This document shows, one piece after another, positions 11,212-23,559 of a stretch of DNA of 64,000 nt. The notes beneath the pieces are model-generated. The model was not told where the DNA came from, did no database searches, and saw only the letters and a list, made by a program, of their open reading frames with translations. Source of the stretch: Tenebrio molitor (taxonomy: Eukaryota > Arthropoda > Insecta > Coleoptera > Tenebrionidae); the NCBI RefSeq assembly GCF_963966145.1, contig NC_091047.1:20150001-20214000 (forward strand), read 5' to 3'. Made by a program: the position numbers and the translations under genes. How positions within the stretch are numbered: the stretch's first letter is position 1; each line of letters starts with the position of its first letter.

Positions 11212-11240
11212 CTTTAGCCCGGCGCCTCCACCATATAATA
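11212..11240 (+). repeat. Fragment of a LINE 5'-UTR-like motif
   Basis: TAGCCCGGCGCCTCCACCAT closely matches two copies of the same motif at about 43918 and 43977, just upstream of the APE LINE fragment. It is GC-rich in an AT-rich setting. Probably a solitary remnant of the same element's 5' leader; the length of the shared segment is short, so this is tentative. Confidence 0.4.
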
Positions 11241-13340
11241 CACTTTATTTTGTTTCAATTTTAGGATAAACGTTTAAAAAAATATTACAACAAATTAGTT
11301 GTTCATTTGGCGTTACATAAGCACAATTTTTTATAACTTATTTTTACAGAATCAGATTTTCATGCTTTTAACAACCTAAAACATTTTGAGATAAAAAAAA
11401 TATGTTGATAGAAATCTTACGCAAAAATGAAAAATCAGATCCAAGAAATTGTTTGCTATCTGCTAAGGCTATTTTATATTCGCTTGAAATAGATAATCTT
11501 GTAAAATTTTCAGAGAAATGCAGCTTTAACCATTATGACAAACAAGAAGAAAAACTCTTTTACGGTTTTTTGTGGTAAATTATTTGCTTGTTGAATCACC
11601 AAATATTGACTCTGCAAGCAAGCTCGTTTAATTAATACTTTTAAGAGAAATCTGGTAATACTTACTCACCACCAACAAAGGTTACTGGCTTCATTTTTTT
11701 AATCAAATAAATTTCATATTTCATTTTTAAAAATAACGAGCTTTTAAAACAACATGTCATCAAGCAGGTTATGACTTTCTCTTTCCTTGACAAAAGCAAG
11801 TCGTCTTTTCAATTGGTGTTCTTTCACAATTCCTGCAGATACATAACGTCACTTTCAACGTGCCTTTAACGTAAATTAAAAACCACTAGGAAAGCCAAGA
11901 AAATTGTCATTGTTTAGTTCCAAGAAGGGTTGATTATTCCAAAAGAAATAATTCATACGATTGGTTGTTCGCTGAATAAATGACGTTTGACATTTATGCT
12001 TTGACAGCTGGTCACAGCGGCAAACACCTATACTACGACAACTACAGTTAAAAGTTTAAAAGTTACTTGAATTATGCGTTGGGATGTTAGTTCTTATAAA
12101 ATTAAATGAAAGTCTTCGTGTTTAGTGTTGTAGAACGATATTTTTATTTAATACGCCTGACTTTTTTGAGGTAATTAGAGTTTCATTTCAGTTCAAATCT
12201 ACTCATTAATCATCGCTACTACATTACCTGCTGTTGACATAATTAAAATATGTAAACAACCTTTTAATTGATGATCTAAACAGCTAAAACGCCGAGATTG
12301 TCGATCTCTAGGTCAGCAAGAGTTAAATTAAACCGTTTTACATGTACAGAAAGTTTTCAACTAATCTGCAAAGAACGCTCGCTTCCACTCACTTATCTTA
12401 AACCAAGATTTAATAACACACAGCTAGAAAAATCCAATATTCATACATGTACATCAAAGGACCTGTTCAGTTTGAAGATGTGATAATACCCCAACCACAG
12501 CAATTTTAGTAGATACAGCGTTATGGAATTGTGGAATGTAATAATAAAGCCAAGAGCGTTGTTACTGACAGGAGTAAATAGCTGAGTATCTACCGGGGTA
12601 AAGAAGGTAGTGAATTTAGATTGCTCATGAGAACAAGTTCTTGCAAAAATCTTGGGGATTTGGGATTTCACTCGTTATGGTAGAGAATCTACGAAAAAAA
12701 AATACTACAAATTGGGATAACGCTTGATAGGAAAACGTCTTCTAGAGGCAAAATGAATGAATGAAACAGTGAGTGTAAATTACAACTTCATTAACAAAGT
12801 TTTGCATAGTTTGAACAAAACCATAAGATAACTTTTGGATTTCCTCGAGGCAAACCACTTAAAAGCCACCTCACATGTTACAAATATGTTATATTCAACT
12901 GACACAAAAGCAGGTTTAGATCGTAGGGATAGTTCTCTCTTGTTCTTTTTGAGTGGGCGTGTGCCAAAACTACTTGAAACGAGACAAGACATTTTGGAAA
13001 CGTCTTGTTCTTGTTTAGATGGACGATCAATATAATTATTGTCCTAGAACGATACACTCAAACAAAGTAGATACCATCAAAGTTAAATTGCATTGGCCTT
13101 AAACACTACGTGTGTATCTGACAATACGAGTACTCTGGAGTTACTGTCCAACCTCTCTAAAAGCCTGACCACCTTGGAGCATCCCTTGAATAATTTAATA
13201 CAGTTAAACATGGATTATTTAATTCAAAACACTCCCACAGAGCTCGCAAATAGAATCGCAATAAAGAAAGAAATACTGACAAAATGTAGTTCAGTGAAAT
13301 ATTTTAGTCCCTATCTACGTTTTAAACGGTGGTTGGTAAA
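11241..13340. other. Non-coding stretch with one small unassigned frame
   Basis: At 11402-11578 a 58-codon frame starts with ATG and reads MLIEILRKNEKSDPRNCLLS and on. After its stop an adjacent frame gives NYLLVESPNIDSASKLV. The composition is coding-like and it may be a decayed gene or element fragment, but I recognise no family. Elsewhere nothing was seen beyond AT-rich sequence. Confidence 0.3.
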
Positions 13341-13496
13341 TACAGAGTGATTCACGAGTAATAATGGGCCTAACAACATTTGTGATGCAACCAACAATAC
13401 ATGTCCCCCATATGACTAAACTAAATTGATGCAAATGTAATGTTGGCTGCATCACAAATTTCGTTAGGCTCATTATTGCTCGTGAATCACCATGTA
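13341..13496. mobile_element. MITE, 156 bp, CAGAGTGATTCACGAG family
   Basis: Near-perfect terminal inverted repeats of about 60 bp face each other. The left end begins TACAGAGTGATTCACGAGTA and the reverse complement of the right end begins TACATGGTGATTCACGAGCA. Both arms continue through AATAATG and GCAACCAACA-type sequence before a short central loop. TA at each end suggests a TA target. There is no coding capacity, so it would move by a transposase supplied in trans. A larger relative lies at 28164-28645. Confidence 0.85.
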
Positions 13497-14607
13497 TTAT
13501 TGTTTTTCACTTAATAAGTACATAGTACACAAATATTAGTGGAGCCTTTTACTCATTGAACAATGTGAGATTAAGTTAAGTTAGGTAGATTTCAGTTAAG
13601 AAGGTTTGGGTAGTAGTATTAGAGTATACTAGTAAAAAATAAAGACAAATAAGAAATGTTTCTTGCGCTGCTTAATTCGTAAACTAAGCTTCTTAATTTG
13701 GGGTTGTAAATACATAATTGCATTTATTTTAAAAAAGGTTCTAAATTATGCAATCTTAAGTGTGAAATGGTCGAATATCCCGCCAGTCCAGTGTATATGG
13801 AAGCAATTAAGCAGTCATTTAAGCGAAGCGCGTCGACGTCGAAAATAAAGTAAACAATCGTTATATCCTGAAAAACGTAGAAAGGGAAAATAAATAAAGA
13901 GAGCTGGTCTAACAACGGGTGTACTAAACAAACACATCAGCTTAAATCTACAATTCCACAGAAACACCAAAGTCGAGAGACGAGACATAAAGGGGTCGTA
14001 GTGCAACGGATTTTCAACCCCGCTTTTATTCGGCTTCTGCATTTTGAGAATGGTGGGTGGGTTAACACGTCGTAAAGCTGCAGAGGGCGTTACTACATTT
14101 CCCATATAGGCTGACCGGACCCAAGAACTCCGGATTCTCTCCCGTATATAAACTTAATCAGCAATGCTCGATTCACGGTTCCATTCAACTACAAAACTTC
14201 CAATCAACCCTCGGACATGCTGAATTTTACACCGTCAACGTAGACCCTTTTCACAAAATGTACCCCACATGGCTCCACCAGGAAATATATGAAATACTGC
14301 ACACATCGCGATTGGCTGACAGGTCCTCTAAAATTATTTCATGACAAACGACACAAAACTGAGTTTTTGGAAACTTCAATTTCACTACATCACGTCATCT
14401 CAAACAGCAAAAAATTACAACTGTGAAGAAACCTTTTACATATGTATTTGTAATTTATGTCAAATTAGGATGTAGTTTGTAGATTTTTGCAGCCCAAGTT
14501 CACACATATAAAATCTAAACGAGAAACCTTTTTTCTTTGCGTCTTTATATGACTGTACATATGTATATTTGTTAACGGAAAAAATATTGTAGCATGTACC
14601 TAGTTAC

Positions 14608-14835
14608 AATAGTATATTATATCATTAAAAGTAGAAGTGTCTCTTTTTGTGCTAAGCCCAGAGATTGAAGACCAAAACGGAGTTGAGTTGAAAATAAAAT
14701 AGTATAAATCATTAAGAGTAGAAGGTCTTTTTGTGCTTCTCCCAGTGTCAGACCTCGACTTCGTCTCGGCCTTCAATCTTTGGGCTTAGCACAAAAAGAC
14801 TCACTTCTACTCTTAATGATATAATCTACTAATTT
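14608..14835. mobile_element. MITE of the AATAGTAT...ATACTATT family, with an inverted partial copy
   Basis: 14696-14835 is a 140-bp inverted-repeat element: ATCATTAAGAGTAGAAG near its left end is mirrored by CTTCTACTCTTAATGAT near its right end, followed outside-in by the shared TTTTTGTGCT / AGCACAAAAA core. Directly to its left, 14608-14690 carries a further arm that matches the reverse complement of the right half, so the 228-bp block folds on itself over about 80 bp. The element is non-coding. Related copies lie at 52524-52605 and 57324-57464; the latter is full length at 141 bp. Confidence 0.8.
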
Positions 14836-17800
14836 TGTAGTACCAATTGTGTTTGTATTTCAATCACACTCTAAAACCTGTTATTTTGTAATGTTGTCCA
14901 TTTGTTAATTATGCCAAATGTTTCTCATCACACGTTTATGAATAATATAACAAATAGAATTCTAACGCGGTTATAAATCCGAGTTACCGGAATAGCCCCA
15001 TTTTTGTTCATTGTGTGTTATTGCTTTTCATTACAGTTGAGCATAATACAAAGCAACTGATTGCGATTATATCTTCCACGATATAACCATAATGCATGGT
15101 GCTAATAATAGAGTAAATCACGTAACATCTTACTTTATTATTCATCCCCGCCATTAAGAATGAAAAATCATTATAACTACCGCGTTTAAAATGAAGCGAA
15201 ATTAACCAATTCGGAGCAGTAATCTACTATGGTAATGCAGGTCAATCACCATCAACGCCTTAACTTATGTTCAAAGTTATGCGTGTTTGACCCATTTATT
15301 GAGTAATTTACTCGTAGCCCTAGAGTAATTAAAACACAAACAAAAATGTACAGCTTTCAGCTCCCGAAAGTATCAGAACTCACAAGTTGTCGAGTTTGCT
15401 ATAGGAGAAACTTTTAATTATTTCGCAGAGAAAGATTAACATTTTCTTTTTGTGTTGCCAATATTGAACTTTGGAGGTGTAATGTACAGAAACTTAGTTG
15501 CGAAGTCCTATTATAATTAGCTAGTGGGTAGTCATTATTGTGATATCGGTGTACAAGACCCGAGTCTATTATGTATTGTTCGTAGCATGATGTGGCTATA
15601 AATTTTTCGTTTTTGTAATGCAGTAAAAACCTTGTTTATTAGGCTTGTGTCAAGTGTGACATAACAATGTTTATCAGTTTCAGCGTTATCAGAAGCAATA
15701 TCTATTGGATTAGTAGCAATTTGGTACATCATTACAATCAAGATAGATTTAAATACTTTCAATTTCAAGTCACAAAACTAAACGAAAAAACACTGCACAA
15801 AAAAGAACAAAATCAGAAAAGAAAAACGAGTTTCAGAAAGAAAAATCTTAATTCATTGGTCTGATGTAATTAAATTTCAATTTGGGACAACAGGGTAAGG
15901 TTAATTGCCACAGTGAAGCTTTAGATCATTTTCAAAAGCATAACCAAAGGACAGAAACTTATTTAATCTTGTTGGAAAATGATTGTGGAGAAAAAGTAGA
16001 AAATCAGTTGGAACAACCGGATTGAAGGAAGAATAGAAAATGTGTATCAATGCCATGTGAGCGGGCTTTCCAGGGTAGTGAGTGTCTTAATGACTTCATT
16101 TGTAAGGTTTTTGGTTGATGATTGATAATTCTTACATTTAAAAAATAATCAAAATTGTTTTGGAAGTGTATTACAACAAAAAAATTTGGAAGCAAATTGT
16201 CATGCAAGCATTGTAAAAGGTCATCTCATAAAACTTACATTTATTAGAATATTTGTAAATCCATCAACAAAAATGTAAATTATTAGTATCTCGTCTTCGC
16301 AAAATTCCAAACTCAAATTCAAGTAATTTGAACCAGATCTTGGTACCAAAGCAGTGCAAAATATATAGTCATGTTATTTAATTTGTAAAATAATTTATTT
16401 TTTTTACTTTTCTGTTTTTTCTTTGTTTATTTCAAAATATTTCAATTATTATTTCCACAGTTTTTCCACTTTCACTTAATTATGTGTGTCATTATGTAAG
16501 CAAAAGAAACGAGGAATCTATTTTTAATTTTTATATACTTTCTTGCGTCTGAAGACTTCCAATGAGTAAGGACCATCGTTGCTACCTAAGAGAGAACACA
16601 CTGAAGCCACCTCACAAATTATCCGTTACACTCATCAAGAAGACATTAATTTGTAATTTTCCGATTCAGACAATTTAAGGAATTTCCACGGAAAGTCACG
16701 TGGGAGTAAATGTAAAGGGATGATGAATTTTATCTACCTCTTATTTACTTATTTATTAATTTTCAATCCAACAACGAGCGAGAAAACCTGACAATGACAA
16801 ATACCAGTAGGCTAAAATCAACTCTCAACAATTACGCTTAAATAAAATTCAACTGAGTGTTGCTGACCATTTTATTTAGTAATTTTCCCGAGGACAGCCT
16901 CGAAAACCTCCACCCAATAACACAACGCGGGACAAGTGAATTTCAGTCTCTCACCTTCATTTGTCGGTTTTTTTGCATATTTTTTTCCCAACATCAAAAC
17001 ACGTACCCGGCTGGCCCCAGGGGCCAACACGTTACAGCAAAGTTAACAGAAATTAATTTTTAAACGATCGGGCATTAAAAGCATTTACGTATATCTCTTT
17101 CAACTAACCTTTATGGTGCAATATAAAGGAAAACAATAATTGCAACCACATTAATCAAGACAAAATCGTTGTTAATTTGTTGTTGACAACGGAAAAAATT
17201 TATATTTTGTTAAATGTTTAATATTTCTGAAACAGTAGCAGAAGTTTAATTGCTCACCTTGTTGTAAACAGAGCGCTGCAAATAATTTCTACATTGTACA
17301 TTACCTTAGGGTCTTTGGTCAGTTTACGTAAATGGGTAGTACTCTTTCTAAACCATTAAACAAACTGCACATTGTTGTCTTTACCACATTTATTATGGGA
17401 ACGGATTTGTAAACGCAACAGAAATTCACAGTTCTACTCCATGCATTTAATGTACTTCCATATGGAGTCTCGTGAGATAATGACAAAGAGTAAAAGACAA
17501 GTAGAGAAGTTATAGGATCTTGATAAATTTTATACGACAGACTGCTGGCATGAAAATTCTTCATTCGGGCTCTAGCCAATCGTTTCAAATTATTCATGTA
17601 CTTAGTAAGAAACTTGTCTCTACAATGTTGGATTTGAGTTGACACGGCTTCCTGCCAATTATCTATACCAGATGGCATTCTTTCAACTTCACTTTGTAAT
17701 ATATCTCAAAGTAATTTTCAAATTTTCTATCAAACGGCATACAGAGTGTAAATTGACTCTTGCAAGTCGTTTTTCAAATTTGTATTGAACTAATTTTGTT

Positions 17801-19699
17801 GACAGTTTTGCTGTATTGCGTCGCGTCGGCAACTGGCGACATCTTATTTGCGTCTTAATCCCTTTGTTAATAATTATTGAAGCAGCGTCAAAACGAGGAT
17901 TAGGAAACGAATGGCTTCGCCATTTGGAAGTGGAGAATCGGCACAATTCCATAATTGCATAAGCAAGCGTCTGTGGTCGATAAATCAAGATTTAAGCAAT
18001 TTCGTTTCGACCGAACGATGACAAATCTTGTTGCTACTCCGTGTTTCGGTTCGACAAGCGTATAAATCACGTCCGGTAAAACTTATACAGGTCAGAATAT
18101 TTATAAACGTGGTGCGCACATATCCGATTCCCCGAAGAACGGAAACAGGTGGAAGAGTCTTGCAGAAATGTAGGTGTGCTTCACGGAGCAATTTTTCATT
18201 GTTAATTCTAAAGAGTGAGTTCGAGATATCGGCGGCAGAAATATACCCGAATCGCATCCTTTGGGGAATTTAAATCGCTTGCAGGTGTCTGCACCGTACC
18301 ACTGAATCAATAATGTACTCTCACAAAGTTATTGCAGTCCTCGATTCGCTAAGAACTGATAGAAAAATATCGCGGTTTGAAAACTTTCAGTATTACTTCC
18401 GCTCGATTCCGTAATTTTCTTGGTCAAAGGTCTCGCTCTCGTGGTCGAGGTTAAATTCAGACAAGAATGCTGCTTATGCCTTTGTTGTCGATTTTAATAC
18501 TCTTCTAGCTTTTATCTCGGGACGAAATTTCGTATTAAAGGTAACCACATGATAATCCGACACCCTACCTCTCTCACGTGGATTTAATTAAATTTTCGTG
18601 CAGGAGGCTCGAATTAAAAATTAACCCTCCTAGTTTAGCTCGCGCAGAAAAACCGGTTATTAATTATTTTTGAATCGTGCGCAAGCTGGTCTCGCCCGAT
18701 ATTTTTCCCTCGACCAAAATAATGTCATTAACTGTAGCTGGCGCTGATAAAATTCCTGGTAAAAGAACTTCCGAGTAGTAAATTTTCAGTTAAAAACGCG
18801 GTTAAACCTTGCCGAGGTGATAATAATCGCATTTGGGAAGCTTCTATGAGCAGAAATAATGAAGTTTCGACGCAAAGAACGAAAGTTTGGCTGCGGCGAA
18901 AGCTTATTACGGATCGCGATACAACGGCCTTTGACGGACAACTGAATTATGGAAATTTTTTCTATAATAATAATATTGACGGCGCATTTTCATAATTTTT
19001 CAATTTAAACCGACCCTAAATATTTTACAGCTACACGCGTTTTACGGCAAACCCGCCGAAACAATATTTTTTTACGCACAGATCAACCTCTGAAATAACA
19101 ATATCTTCCTCTCTGCATACCTCAATCTGCCAATAAAAGCGATTCGAGAGCGCGGAATCGGAGTTCCTTCCGTGAGTTGCTTCATTTCAACCATCATTTG
19201 TTCCACTGATAACCATTATTTTTGCCCTACTATTCTTGGCGGCTGACACAAAAAAATATATTTTGCGTAATTCGTCCAAAACACTCTGACTTATCGAAAC
19301 ATCGCAAAAGACGGCAGAAAATTGAATGATTTTTTTTTTTTTTTTAAAAGACTACTTAGATCTGTTGTTTAATTTATTAAATGAATTATTCTCCACCGTA
19401 TTATAAAAGTTCAGGGAATTAATGGAAATGTAGTAAATTATTCCAAACCTCCCAGAGTAGGTGTAAAATGGTAACGCTTAATTAATTAACAACACAAATT
19501 ATTTTCAGGATTATAACACAATGTAAACAAAAATGTTTAAGCAAAATCAATCATATATCTTTTCAAAACATTTTTGTGTTGTTGTCTCCCATCACAGTTT
19601 TTAATTAGGTACGTATATCCTCTGTTTTAATCTCATGTAATACTTAAATTAAACGATTGAAAATAAAAATATTTTGTAGTCGTCAAGTTAGAGTTTACT
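14836..19699. other. Non-coding stretch
   Basis: No recognised genes. A 119-codon open frame on the minus strand at 17319-17678 and its neighbours at 17689-18257 show no domain I know. A short perfect palindrome, TGGCCCCAGGGGCCA, lies at 17012-17026. A run of about 20 T occurs near 19330. Nothing else stood out. Confidence 0.4.
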
Positions 19700-21240
19700 T
19701 AAATTTTGCCAGAAAACCATTTTATTAATAAAAGATTAATCAGTAATAAACAAGTAATAATTAAATGTACATATAGATATAAATCATAAACAATGCACTT
19801 CTTCAAGTGGAGTTACATAAGGCAGAGTGCCTAAAATACTTGCAGCATTTCCACGTTGAATTGCCAATGAGATTCTTTGGTAGAAGAAAAATTTTGCTCT
19901 AGTTTTGCACCAATGAAATCGATAAATGTTTTACATTCCAAACTCCATGGACCTAACGTTTCGAAAGCTAATGCTTTAAAAATATAATTTGCAGACTTTA
20001 AATTTTTATATTTGTCATGTTTTCGTTTACTTGCTTCTTCGGCAGCTGATCCTGCAATTATGGAAGTTTTTCTTATGTAAGAATCAGCCAAAGTGTCAAC
20101 ACATATTAGGCGTTGACCTTTACTCCATGGAATGAGTGTAGCACCATCAGGTCTTTTACCATCGTCTCTCAAGAGGCCACATGGTTCAAGAGAGGAGGAA
20201 ATGTGGATAGAACTTAAGGCTCGCTGGATAATTTGATTTAAATCTGAATGTCTTGAAAATCTGCTCTTATTTTTAACACAACTAAGTCCGTGACGGCCAT
20301 CATTTGAAACTGTAAAGCCGCAGTGGCAAGTATGTTTCTCAAAAATTTCAACACCAAAGCGATTTGCTACACATATTTGTAAAATCTTGTTATCCATAAA
20401 TGTACCGATGTTTCTTGAGGGAAAGGCATGAAGCCAAGCATTAGATTCCTTTCTTTGTGCGGCAAGAAAACGAGCTGAATCAATTTTATCACAAAGATTA
20501 ATTTCATTGGCGATGATTCTTGTTGTATTGATTATATCCCAGCCTTTTTGTAAAAATGTTTCCGTTGGAAATGTTTTACCATTTAATTCAATCCATAATC
20601 CAATAGCTTCTTCAGCAAAATGAACACTAACCTTTTTGTCCGTTTTTGGTAATATTTGAAAGACTAGGTCGTGAACACCATGTATTGAACCAAGGAAGGC
20701 TGGGAGAGAGATATCTTGAATTTTCCTAATACCGAGACCACCATTTGAAATAGGAAGGGAAGCAAGAGTCCATTGATTTTCATTAAACTTGATGTTTAAA
20801 AATGTTTGTAAACTGTTACGTATAGCATTGTCTATTGATTTAATACAATACAAAAAATAAGCCGTGTGTGAGTTTAAATTTTCTTGTTCTATATTTTTCA
20901 AAAGAAGAAAAACTTTTTCAATTTTCTTTTTGGCAATGAAATCAAAACCATCTTCAAAAATTGGGCTTCCAAGTAATTCTAAATTATTTTTGTTTAGTAC
21001 TAGAATTTCTGATGTTAGCGATTTGAATTTTCTTAAGACATCTTCATCAACAGTATCAGAACAAAAAAAAAGTTCACATTTATTTGGGTTAATATGTAGA
21101 CCTACTTCCTTGGCCGTGTTGATAATTCTTTTAAAATTTTCAAAAACAATATCAGGAACGTCAGCTATTGTTGCGTCATCTAGATACCAGACGTTTAATT
21201 CAGTTGTAATTGACTCAACGATAGGATGAACTGTTAAACT
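19700..21240 (-). mobile_element. 5'-truncated LINE with RT tail, zinc knuckle and PD-type nuclease domain
   Basis: The minus strand holds the C-terminal part of a non-LTR retrotransposon protein followed by a short 3' region (about 19700-19830) that is AT-rich and contains AATAAA. Homology begins abruptly at about 21240, three residues upstream of the LTVHP motif that precedes the RT active site, as expected of 5' truncation during target-primed reverse transcription. I could not find an obvious target duplication, so both outer limits are approximate. Confidence 0.75.
19831..21240 (-). pseudogene. LINE reverse transcriptase C-terminal part
   Basis: An uninterrupted frame runs from at least 21240 to the TAA at 19831-19833, about 470 codons, but has no proper start because the 5' part is missing. 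In order: LTVHP; YLDD at 21186-21175, the RT palm active site; thumb-like sequence; CHCGFTVSNDGRHGLSC at about 20328-20278, a CxC...H...C knuckle; then GKRPDG at about 20160-20143 and CVDT near 20106-20095, which fit a PD-(D/E)xK-type nuclease fold. This RT-knuckle-PDG order is typical of LINEs with a restriction-like endonuclease. Fingers and most of the palm are absent, so it cannot be active. The lack of stops over 1.4 kb suggests a young copy. Clade assignment is uncertain. Confidence 0.78.
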
Positions 21241-21252
21241 TAAATTTATTTT

Positions 21253-21989
21253 TTAGGCAAATTAATTTATCCTTCGAATTCCAAAGATTAAGAAACTAAG
21301 ATCGTTCTTCAGTCCAAATTTACATTTTTGTATTGGCTTCAGTGTTATGCAGTTTATTGATTCTCCATTTTCATTGTGATTTAATGAACTTCTCCAATAA
21401 ACTTATTATTATACCTCCTCGGCAACTCACGCAGGGATTGCGCGGTGTACACGTGATTCCTATATTGGGTAAATGAACGGAGTATAGGTACGTAATGGCA
21501 TGTAATACATTTTTTGGTTTATGAATCCAATGCATTCAATTTAACAATGCAGTTAAGCATAAACGTACAATGATGAAAATGTGAACGTATTGAGCAATAA
21601 CAATAATTATGCAAATGAAGCATCTAATGTAATAATAATGTAATGAGCTGGATACAATTGTTATTGGAGATTTTTTCGTTTGGAAATTTTCTATTACATA
21701 TTGTTATATTGTTGAGGGGAACAGAAACATTTAACAAATCCCTTTATAATTATCATTCAACAAGTTCCTTACATTTCAATAGTTTTCTAACTGAAAGAAT
21801 TGTAACTAAGAAAAATATTAACTTCTTTACAGTTAATTCATGATGATGATCCTGATTTTAAATGTTATGGTATTTTAGACCTTTTTATATGTAGAATTTT
21901 ATACGTTCGATTGATTTTTACGCTGCGCCAAACGCAATGCGGGAGAAGGAAGAGTATTTGGTATAAAAAATATATATATTTGCGTAAAA
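21253..21989. other. Non-coding spacer
   Basis: Sequence upstream of the LINE truncation point. In the LINE's frame there are immediate stops (TAA at 21253-21255), so it is not part of the same ORF. No other feature was recognised. Confidence 0.4.
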
Positions 21990-22400
21990 AATAAGAAGGT
22001 GGAGAGAAAGCGGAAGCACGTAATACCGTTAAATTTGACACAACAAAAGCAAGGTTATATAGAAAAAGATTTAAGTGAAACAGACGTGTAACAGAAAAAA
22101 CAGACAAGGAGAGCAAATTAGTTAAGTTGTTAATTCAGAAGATTGAATCACTGCAATTGGAAAAACAAAAAAATGGAAAAGAAAATATATAGCACAAAGA
22201 ACGATTATTGATGCACTAATAAAGAAGAAGCTAGTGATAGATAAGATAAAAATTCCCGAGGGTTTATGAAAGAGAAGTGAAAGGGAAAATAATGATCTAG
22301 TGGCAAAGAGTAAAGAATTGTAATACTTTATAAATCTAGATGTTAAGAAAATAAATAAGATACTATGTGAAAGTGCTTTTAAAAAGATAAACCGGTTGAA
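21990..22400 (+). other. Purine-rich, possibly decayed coding stretch
   Basis: The plus strand is strikingly purine-rich. Frames give Lys/Glu-rich coiled-coil-like pieces, for example KTDKESKLVKLLIQKIESLQ, then DALIKKKLVIDKIKIPEGL in another frame. This is the composition of LINE ORF1 or gag-like proteins, but no diagnostic motif is present and several stops interrupt it. It may be an old element remnant. Confidence 0.3.
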
Positions 22401-22968
22401 AATAGATGAGCTCGTTCAGTACACTTCATTAAGCCCAAACGTGGTTTGTTGGTTGTTGCCACATTTCACTTTGATGATGATGTCAACAATAAAAATGTGT
22501 TCGGGCAACGTAAATACATGTCCAATACTACGAAATTATGTACTGTTTAAAACTATTTTATAAAAATGGTAAATACCCATAACATAACATAACATATTTA
22601 ACATAAGGTGGCGATCTATAACTCTTTGGTTAAGAGACATTTAACTTTTCCTTCAAATACGTTTAGATTCAATTCAACAAGACACCTTTTGTCACGATCC
22701 CTTACGTACATTTAGTCACTAAAGGACTGGAAAGAATATTGTAGGGCCTTGATCTAAGACTTAGTTTCACTTCAGTCCTGAGCCTCCAATGTCTTCTCGG
22801 CAACCCGAAACATAATATAAGGCCAATTGGAAAGACCGTGAATAAAAATATATTTGGCACATAAAGACATCGATTTTTAATAGTGGATTTAAGAAATCAA
22901 GAAATATTTTTAATAAGGATCATAGAATTGATGAATTATCTTCAAAACTAATTAGAAATGTAAGCAAT
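22401..22968. other. Non-coding spacer with a short ATAAC repeat
   Basis: Contains a short ATAACATAACATAACAT tandem at about 22580-22596. No coding signal was seen. Confidence 0.4.
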
Positions 22969-23078
22969 TATACACGGTTTTCATAAATGATTCATGCATC
23001 AGGTGTGCTGTGACTCCATGTATTTAAATGGAAAAACAGCCTTCTTGTGACACGAAACATTTATGAAAACCCGGTATA
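22969..23078. mobile_element. MITE, about 110 bp
   Basis: Inverted ends: the left arm reads TATACACGGTTTTCATAAAT and the reverse complement of the right arm reads TATACCGGGTTTTCATAAAT, with weaker pairing further in. TA lies at each end. No coding capacity. It abuts the next element at 23080 with almost no spacer, suggesting adjacent or nested insertions. Confidence 0.7.
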
Positions 23079-23079
23079 A

Positions 23080-23559
23080 ACAGGATGTCCCAAAAATGGC
23101 GTACAAACTACTTACTACCTTATCGAGGATGTATAAATGTACTTACATGAAAAAAATATGGAAAAAATGTTTCCGAGAAAAAAAAATCAATTATTTTTAT
23201 TATTATTATTAACGGTAGTACAATGTAAACAAAGATATATTCGTACATCATTACCTTGAAATGTTACCGTAGTGGATTTAAAATAATTTTTTCGAAAGCT
23301 TCTAAATTCTCTATTATGCAAGATTAGATATTGGTAGTGAGTGAGCTTGTACTTTGTGATAATGTGTACGATGAGAGGTAGCTGCCATGACAATTTCATA
23401 CATATTTTTCAAAATAATTGACCTGTTAAGTGCCACTTTCAAAGACCGCCAAATCAGCAAATAAGACCAATAGAATTTTTTTAACATATTTTTGACGTTT
23501 ACGGTAATCTCTTCTACACCGTAGTGCACCGTTAGTACGCCATTTTTGGGACACCCTGT
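23080..23559. mobile_element. Inverted-repeat element, 480 bp, CAGGGTGTCCC ends
   Basis: The left end ACAGGATGTCCCAAAAATGG is mirrored at the right end as ACAGGGTGTCCCAAAAATGG (read on the minus strand), and both continue CGTAC, for about 25 bp of near-perfect pairing. The interior has a TTATTATTATTATT tract and no credible transposase. CAGGGTGTCCC ends are common in insect non-autonomous elements. A non-autonomous DNA element is the best reading. Confidence 0.72.

Noticed and set aside
17319..18257. Minus-strand frames of 119, 99 and 90 codons in a row
   Set aside because: No motif or domain could be identified, and joining them requires several stops and frame changes. Long open frames of this size occur elsewhere in the window by chance.
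20864..21229. 121-codon plus-strand frame
   Set aside because: Antisense of the LINE reverse transcriptase, whose minus-strand frame holds the YLDD motif.
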